Assembly (NCBI GenBank): GCA_025351005.1
Contig: JANXWS010000074.1
Span: 1 to 36,490, forward strand
Source: Pseudomonadota bacterium
Lineage (GTDB): Bacteria > Pseudomonadota > Gammaproteobacteria > Steroidobacterales > Steroidobacteraceae
Length of the DNA stretch: 36,490 bases
Direction: 5' to 3'
Part shown: positions 32,549 to 36,490 of the stretch, piece after piece
Numbering within the stretch: position 1 is the first letter of the stretch
How the letters are laid out: each line of letters opens with the position of its first letter
Notes under the pieces: model-generated
Database searches by the model: none
The model's input: only the letters and a program-made list of their open reading frames with translations
What the model was told of the DNA's origin: nothing
Translations under genes and position numbers: made by a program

Positions 32549-34458
32549 TCGCGGCGCTCGCGCTCAGCCTGGTGCTGGCAGGACCGGCACCGCCGCCCCC
32601 CGAACTAGAGCCCGCGCGCGACGCGCTAAGGCGCCACGACTACGGTCGCGCGGCGGGTCTGCTGCAGCCGCTCGCCGCAGGCGGCAACGCCGAGGCCGCC
32701 TACCAGCTGGCAGTCCTCTACCTGCCGCGGTCGAACGACGTGGGTCTCCCGCCCGACGCGCCGCGCGCCTGCCGGCTTCTGACCCAGGCCGCGAACGCCG
32801 CGAACGCCAAGGCCGCCTACAGCCTGGCCTCGCAGGTCGACCAGGGCGTCTGCAAGGACAGTGGCAGGAGCGCCGCCGAGTGGCTCGCGCTCGCGACCGG
32901 CGGCGGCCACCCGACGACGCGCGGCCTCAATGCCGATACCCCGCCCGCGAAGACCGAGGACCCGGCGACACTCCTGAAGCGCGCCGCCCACGACGGCGAC
33001 CTGAAGCGTCTCGAGGCGCTGCTGGCGACGACGCCGGCGACCGTCACCAACGCCGACAGGCGCAGCGCGCTCCACGAGGCAGCCGACGGCCAGCAGGCCG
33101 GTGCGGCTCGCCTCCTGATCGCCAGCGGTGCCGACGTCAACGCAAAGGACGCGGCCGGCGACACCCCGCTGCTGGTCGCGGCGCGCCGCGGTGCCGCAAC
33201 CGTGATCGACGCGCTGCTCGAGGGCAAGGCCGACCCGAACGTCGCCGACAGCCGCGGCGGGACGCCGCTGATGCTCGCGGTCGCGGCACTCTCCCCGCCC
33301 TCCGTCACGCTGCTGCTCGCGCACGGCGCCGATGTCGGCGCGAGGAACGGACAGGGGCTCGCGGCGCTCGACCTGGCCGAGCGCGCCGGCAAGGTGCCGG
33401 CGGCGACCTCGATCGCGGCGGCACTGAAGGCCCGCGGCGCGACCGGTGTTGCGCACGCGAAGGTCGCGCGCGAGGTCAAGGGCAACGACCTGTTCAGCGG
33501 CTGGACGCCGTTGATGATCGCGGCCGAGCGCGGCGACCTTCCCGGCCTCCGGGCGGCGCTCGAGAAGGGTGCCGACGCCAACGCGAACGACGTCCGAGGC
33601 CTGTCCGCGCTCGTCGTTGCAGCGCGGGGCGGCCACGCGCCGGAGGTCGAGGCGCTGCTCGCCGCCGGCGCCAAGGTCGACCAGAAGACCGGCGACGGCG
33701 ACACGGCGCTCGGCGCCGCGGTGCGGCGGAGCCAGCTCGCGGCGGCGAAGGTGCTGCTCGCGCACAAGGCCGATCCGAACGCGGTGCAGGCGCGCGCGGC
33801 GCTGCCGCTGACCCTCGCCGCCCAGGAAGGCCAGCTGGAGCTGGTCGCCGCGCTGCTGGCGGCCGGTGCCAAAGCCGCTGCGGCCGATGGCCGCGGGCGG
33901 AACGCGCTGATGGCCGCCGCCGAACACAACCGGCCGCTGATCGTGAGCGCGCTGCTCGCGGCGGGCGCGATGCCCGACGACAAGGACACCGGCGGGCGCA
34001 CCGCGCTCTCGATCGCGGCCGAGGGTGGCGCCAACGGCGCCGCGGTCGCATTGCTGGAGGCGGGCGCCACCGAGGTCGCTGACCGGGACGGCATGACGCC
34101 GCTCGCCTTCGCGGCACAGCGTGGCGACGGCGACCTGGTCGCACGCCTGCTCAAGGCCGGTGCGCCGCTCGAGGCCAGGACGCGCACCGGCAACACGCCG
34201 CTGCTGCTCGCGGCCGGCGCCGGGCGGGTCGAGATCGTCAAGCAGCTGGTTGCGGCGAAGGCGAACCTGGAGGCGCGGAACCAGCTCGGCAACACCGCGC
34301 TCCTGGCTGCGGTGGTCGGTCGTCAGGCCGAGACGGCCAAGGCGCTGATCGGGCTCGGTGCCGACCAGCGGATCCGCAACAGCGCCTCGATGACCGCCCA
34401 GGACCTCGCGAAGCAGGTCGGCGACCCGGCGCTCGCGGCGCTGTTCGGCAAGAAGTGA
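32545..34458 (+). CDS. Exported Sel1 / ankyrin-repeat protein
   Basis: 637 residues from GTG 32545 (GTGA overlap with the flavoprotein stop; AGTGGGG seven bases upstream). The signal peptide is short (IAALALSLVLAGPAPP). Sel1/TPR-like helices lie at about 40-110, followed by roughly 14 ankyrin repeats from about 140 to the end, recognisable by G-TPL--AA and LL-AGAD patterns (for example GNTPLLLAAGAGRVEIVKQL). It is a protein-interaction scaffold expected in the periplasm. Translational coupling to the FeS-flavoprotein suggests it serves the same module, perhaps holding cytochromes together (inference). An 11-bp inverted repeat spans its stop codon. Confidence 0.85.
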   Translation: MIAALALSLVLAGPAPPPPELEPARDALRRHDYGRAAGLLQPLAAGGNAEAAYQLAVLYLPRSNDVGLPPDAPRACRLLTQAANAANAKAAYSLASQVDQGVCKDSGRSAAEWLALATGGGHPTTRGLNADTPPAKTEDPATLLKRAAHDGDLKRLEALLATTPATVTNADRRSALHEAADGQQAGAARLLIASGADVNAKDAAGDTPLLVAARRGAATVIDALLEGKADPNVADSRGGTPLMLAVAALSPPSVTLLLAHGADVGARNGQGLAALDLAERAGKVPAATSIAAALKARGATGVAHAKVAREVKGNDLFSGWTPLMIAAERGDLPGLRAALEKGADANANDVRGLSALVVAARGGHAPEVEALLAAGAKVDQKTGDGDTALGAAVRRSQLAAAKVLLAHKADPNAVQARAALPLTLAAQEGQLELVAALLAAGAKAAAADGRGRNALMAAAEHNRPLIVSALLAAGAMPDDKDTGGRTALSIAAEGGANGAAVALLEAGATEVADRDGMTPLAFAAQRGDGDLVARLLKAGAPLEARTRTGNTPLLLAAGAGRVEIVKQLVAAKANLEARNQLGNTALLAAVVGRQAETAKALIGLGADQRIRNSASMTAQDLAKQVGDPALAALFGKK

Positions 34459-34479
34459 CACGACTCCCGCCGAACAGCG
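34439..34479 (+). terminator. Inverted repeat spanning the ankyrin-gene stop, possible terminator
   Basis: CGCTGTTCGGC (34439-34449) pairs perfectly with GCCGAACAGCG (34469-34479) around a 19-base loop that contains the stop codon. A second small stem (GCTGAA/TTCAGC, 34480-34496) follows immediately. No U-tract is present. It is placed between convergent genes. Confidence 0.3.
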
Positions 34480-34656
34480 GCTGAACATCATTCAGCACCA
34501 CGAATCGGTGGCGCAGCCAACGATGACCGCCGCGCTGCGAGAGCCTTCGCTGGCCGACCGCCCGGAGCCTTCGGGGCGCCGTCATCCCTACCCCGAAGTC
34601 TGCTTCCTCGGGGGCGTCTCGCCGCCCCGATCGTCGGTCATCGAGCCAATCGTGCG

Positions 34657-35658
34657 CTACGAGCGGTCGACGAAGCCCTGCGACTGCGGATCGTAGCGCG
34701 CCCCGGCCACGGCCTCCGGCGGGAACGCGTCCGCGATCGCCTTGAGTTCCGGGACCGACAGCCGCAGGTCCGCCGCCGCCACGTTCTCCGCCAGGTGCGT
34801 GCGGCGCCGTGCACCGGGAATGGGCACGATGTCCGGTCCCTGGGCCAGGAGCCACGCGAGCGCGAGCTGCGCCGCCGTGCTGCGTCTGGCCTCGGCCAAG
34901 CCCTCCAGTACCCGCACCAGTTGCAGGTTGCGGGCGAAGTTCTCGGCCTGGAATCGTGGCAGCGTCCTGCGGTAGTCGCCCTCGGCCCCGAAGGCATCGC
35001 TGGTCCGCGCGGCGCCGGTCAGGAGGCCGCGCCCCAGCGGTGCGAACGGCACGAGGCCGATGCCGAGCTCCCGGCACGCCGGCAGCACCTCGCGCTCGAC
35101 GCCGCGCTCGAAGAGCGAGTACTCGGACTGCAGCGCCGCGATCGGGTGCACGGCGACCGCGCGCCGGATGGTCCGCGCGCTCGCCTCGGAAAGGCCGAGG
35201 TGGCGGACCTTGCCGCCGCGGACGAGCTCCGCCATCGCGCCCACGGTCTCCTCGATCGGCACCGCCGGGTCGACCCGGTGCAGGTAATAGAGGTCAATCG
35301 TCTCGAGGCCCAGGCGCTGCAGCGACCCCTCGCAGGCCCGGCGCGCATTCGCGGGACTGCCGTCGAGGCCGGCGATCTCCCCGTTCGCCCCGATACGGAA
35401 GCCGAACTTGGTCGCGACCACCGCCCGCGGCCGGCGTTTCCCGAGCCAGCGGCCGATCAGCTCCTCGTTGTGGTGGGGGCCGTAGACCTCGGCGGTGTCC
35501 ATGAAATCGACGCCCTGGGCGATCGCTGCGTCGAGCGTCGCCTCGGCCTCGGCTGGGTCGCGCGCCTCCGCCGTCGCATAGACGCCGCTCATGCCCATGC
35601 AGCCGAGGCCGAGCGCCGAGACGGAGAGCCCGCCGGAGCCGAGGAGGCGTTTTTGCAT
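34657..35658 (-). CDS. Aldo/keto reductase
   Basis: 333 residues, a typical length for the family. It begins with the usual MQKRLLGSGGLSVSALGLGCMGMSG, then MDTAEVYGPHHNEELIG carries the catalytic Asp and Tyr, VVATKFGF the Lys and YYLHRVDP the His. GLSEASARTIRRA, LQSEYSLFERG and VPFAPLGRGLLTG follow in the standard order, and IPGARRRTHLAEN forms the NADPH-binding end. It reduces aldehydes or ketones with NADPH; the exact substrate cannot be read from sequence. Soluble and cytoplasmic. It stands alone on the reverse strand between the ankyrin gene and the tRNA operon, with no evident link to the cytochrome modules. Confidence 0.95.
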   Translation of the reverse strand: MQKRLLGSGGLSVSALGLGCMGMSGVYATAEARDPAEAEATLDAAIAQGVDFMDTAEVYGPHHNEELIGRWLGKRRPRAVVATKFGFRIGANGEIAGLDGSPANARRACEGSLQRLGLETIDLYYLHRVDPAVPIEETVGAMAELVRGGKVRHLGLSEASARTIRRAVAVHPIAALQSEYSLFERGVEREVLPACRELGIGLVPFAPLGRGLLTGAARTSDAFGAEGDYRRTLPRFQAENFARNLQLVRVLEGLAEARRSTAAQLALAWLLAQGPDIVPIPGARRRTHLAENVAAADLRLSVPELKAIADAFPPEAVAGARYDPQSQGFVDRS

Positions 35659-35771
35659 GCCGGGACTCTATCGCAGGCGGCCTGCCGGGGCGCGAGCGCA
35701 GCGGGGCACGCGCCGCGGCCTGCCCGCCCGGTCAAAGGCATCGGCAGGGGGCTATTGCGCTGCGGAATACG

Positions 35772-35800
35772 TTGACACGACTGGGTTTCGGCACGAAAAT
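35772..35800 (+). promoter_or_regulatory. Promoter of the tRNA-tuf operon
   Basis: A perfect -35 box TTGACA (35772-35777), a 17-bp spacer and GAAAAT (35795-35800, four of six matches to TATAAT) lie just before tRNA-Tyr. The bases after the -10 (ACGCGG) are GC-rich, like the discriminators of stringently controlled stable-RNA promoters. Transcription would begin about ten bases before the mature tRNA. Confidence 0.7.
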
Positions 35801-35816
35801 ACGCGGCTCATTTGCC

Positions 35817-35902
<86 letters not shown>

Positions 35903-36006
35903 GTCCGGGAACTGGCTGGCGGCGGGCCCCGGGGCTGCGGGAGGCCAGCCCGGGCGGATCGCAGTGTCCCCGGGCGTGGGCCGGGTCGATAGGCGGTTTG
36001 GTCGAG

Positions 36007-36080
<74 letters not shown>

Positions 36081-36158
36081 GCCGCGCGGGCGCTGGGCGA
36101 CGGGACTGGTGGACCGAATGACGCCCGGGGTGAAAACCTCGGTGGAACGAGGACTTAG

Positions 36159-36234
<76 letters not shown>

Positions 36235-36289
36235 GTAGAGGCCCCGCACGAGCGGCGGCCGGTTGAGGCGAGGGTTCCGGATAGAGGGC

Positions 36290-36309
36290 CATCCCCGTGC
36301 GCGGGGATG
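36290..36309 (+). other. Hairpin in the tRNA-Thr / tuf leader
   Basis: CATCCCCG and CGGGGATG form a perfect 8-bp stem with a four-base loop, 44 bp before the tuf start. No U-tract follows, so it is more likely a processing or stabilising structure in the leader than a terminator. Confidence 0.4.
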
Positions 36310-36352
36310 ACGTGAGAGGGCCGGGGGCCCCACTGTCTTAAGGAGAGCTGCC

Positions 36353-36490
36353 GTGTCGAAGGAAAAGTTTCAGCGTACGAAGCCGCACGTGAACGTGGGG
36401 ACGATTGGGCACGTGGACCATGGGAAGACGACGTTGACGGCGGCGCTGACCAAGGTGATGGCTGAGAAGCACGGTGGTGAGTACAAGGCG
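36353..36490 (+). CDS. tuf: Elongation factor Tu, N-terminal part (runs off the window)
   Basis: 46 codons are visible from GTG 36353, preceded by AAGGAGAG (36340-36347). The product begins [18 protein letters not shown] and contains the P-loop GHVDHGKT, the GTP-binding motif of EF-Tu. EF-Tu delivers aminoacyl-tRNA to the ribosome in the cytoplasm. It is co-transcribed with the three upstream tRNAs, as at the tufB locus of gamma- and betaproteobacteria. The rest of the gene lies beyond the right edge. The sequence fits a gammaproteobacterial EF-Tu, though so short a stretch cannot settle taxonomy. Confidence 0.97.
   Translation, partial: MSKEKFQRTKPHVNVGTIGHVDHGKTTLTAALTKVMAEKHGGEYKA

Noticed and set aside
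36290-36309. Leader hairpin before tuf as an intrinsic terminator separating the tRNAs from tuf
   Set aside because: No U-tract follows and the tRNA-tuf order is normally co-transcribed, so it was listed as a leader structure instead.

Overview
The window comes from a high-GC Gram-negative proteobacterium. The evidence is outer-membrane beta-barrels ending in aromatic residues, lipoprotein signal peptides, and a tRNA-Tyr / tRNA-Gly / tRNA-Thr / tuf locus at the right edge, an order typical of gamma- and betaproteobacteria. A gammaproteobacterium is most likely, but no rRNA is present to prove it.

Layout. (1) 1-2342, forward: the tail of an unidentified Pro/Ala-rich protein, overlapped by a TPR plus outer-membrane barrel gene. 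(2) 6750-2398, reverse: a signalling operon of a transmembrane Ser/Thr protein kinase, a lipoprotein alpha/beta hydrolase and a patatin-like phospholipase with a cyclic-nucleotide-binding domain. (3) 7514-11592, forward: an autotransporter-type barrel and a Sel1/coiled-coil/caspase-fold protein. (4) 11745-27575, forward, tightly packed ('module A'): a flavoprotein with two cNMP domains and four [4Fe-4S] sites, a b-type membrane cytochrome, an FHA-TM-decaheme cytochrome c fusion, a GlcG/HbpS-like lipoprotein, an outer-membrane barrel, a decaheme cytochrome with LVIVD-like repeats, a pentaheme cytochrome, a PP2C phosphatase and a double-FHA protein. (5) 31035-27906, reverse, and 31250-34458, forward ('module B'): a CcmI-like TPR protein, a second b-type membrane cytochrome and a 21-heme cytochrome. 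Divergently, there is a second FeS-flavoprotein and an exported ankyrin protein. (6) 34657-35658, reverse: an aldo/keto reductase. (7) 35772 to the end: promoter, three tRNAs and the start of tuf.

How it may work together (inference). Modules A and B each pair a thioredoxin-reductase-like FeS-flavoprotein, a membrane protein with paired transmembrane histidines, and a multiheme cytochrome c. This suggests electron flow from NAD(P)H or ferredoxin in the cytoplasm, through the inner membrane, to periplasmic multiheme cytochromes, possibly reaching the outer membrane through the barrel at 18918-20789. The four c-type cytochromes carry 46 visible heme-binding motifs. Module A also carries cNMP-binding, FHA and PP2C parts, with a Ser/Thr kinase nearby, so the chain may be controlled by Ser/Thr phosphorylation and a cyclic nucleotide. 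The most unusual items are the FHA-decaheme fusion, the apparent circular permutation of the second flavoprotein, and the paired, differently arranged electron-transfer modules.
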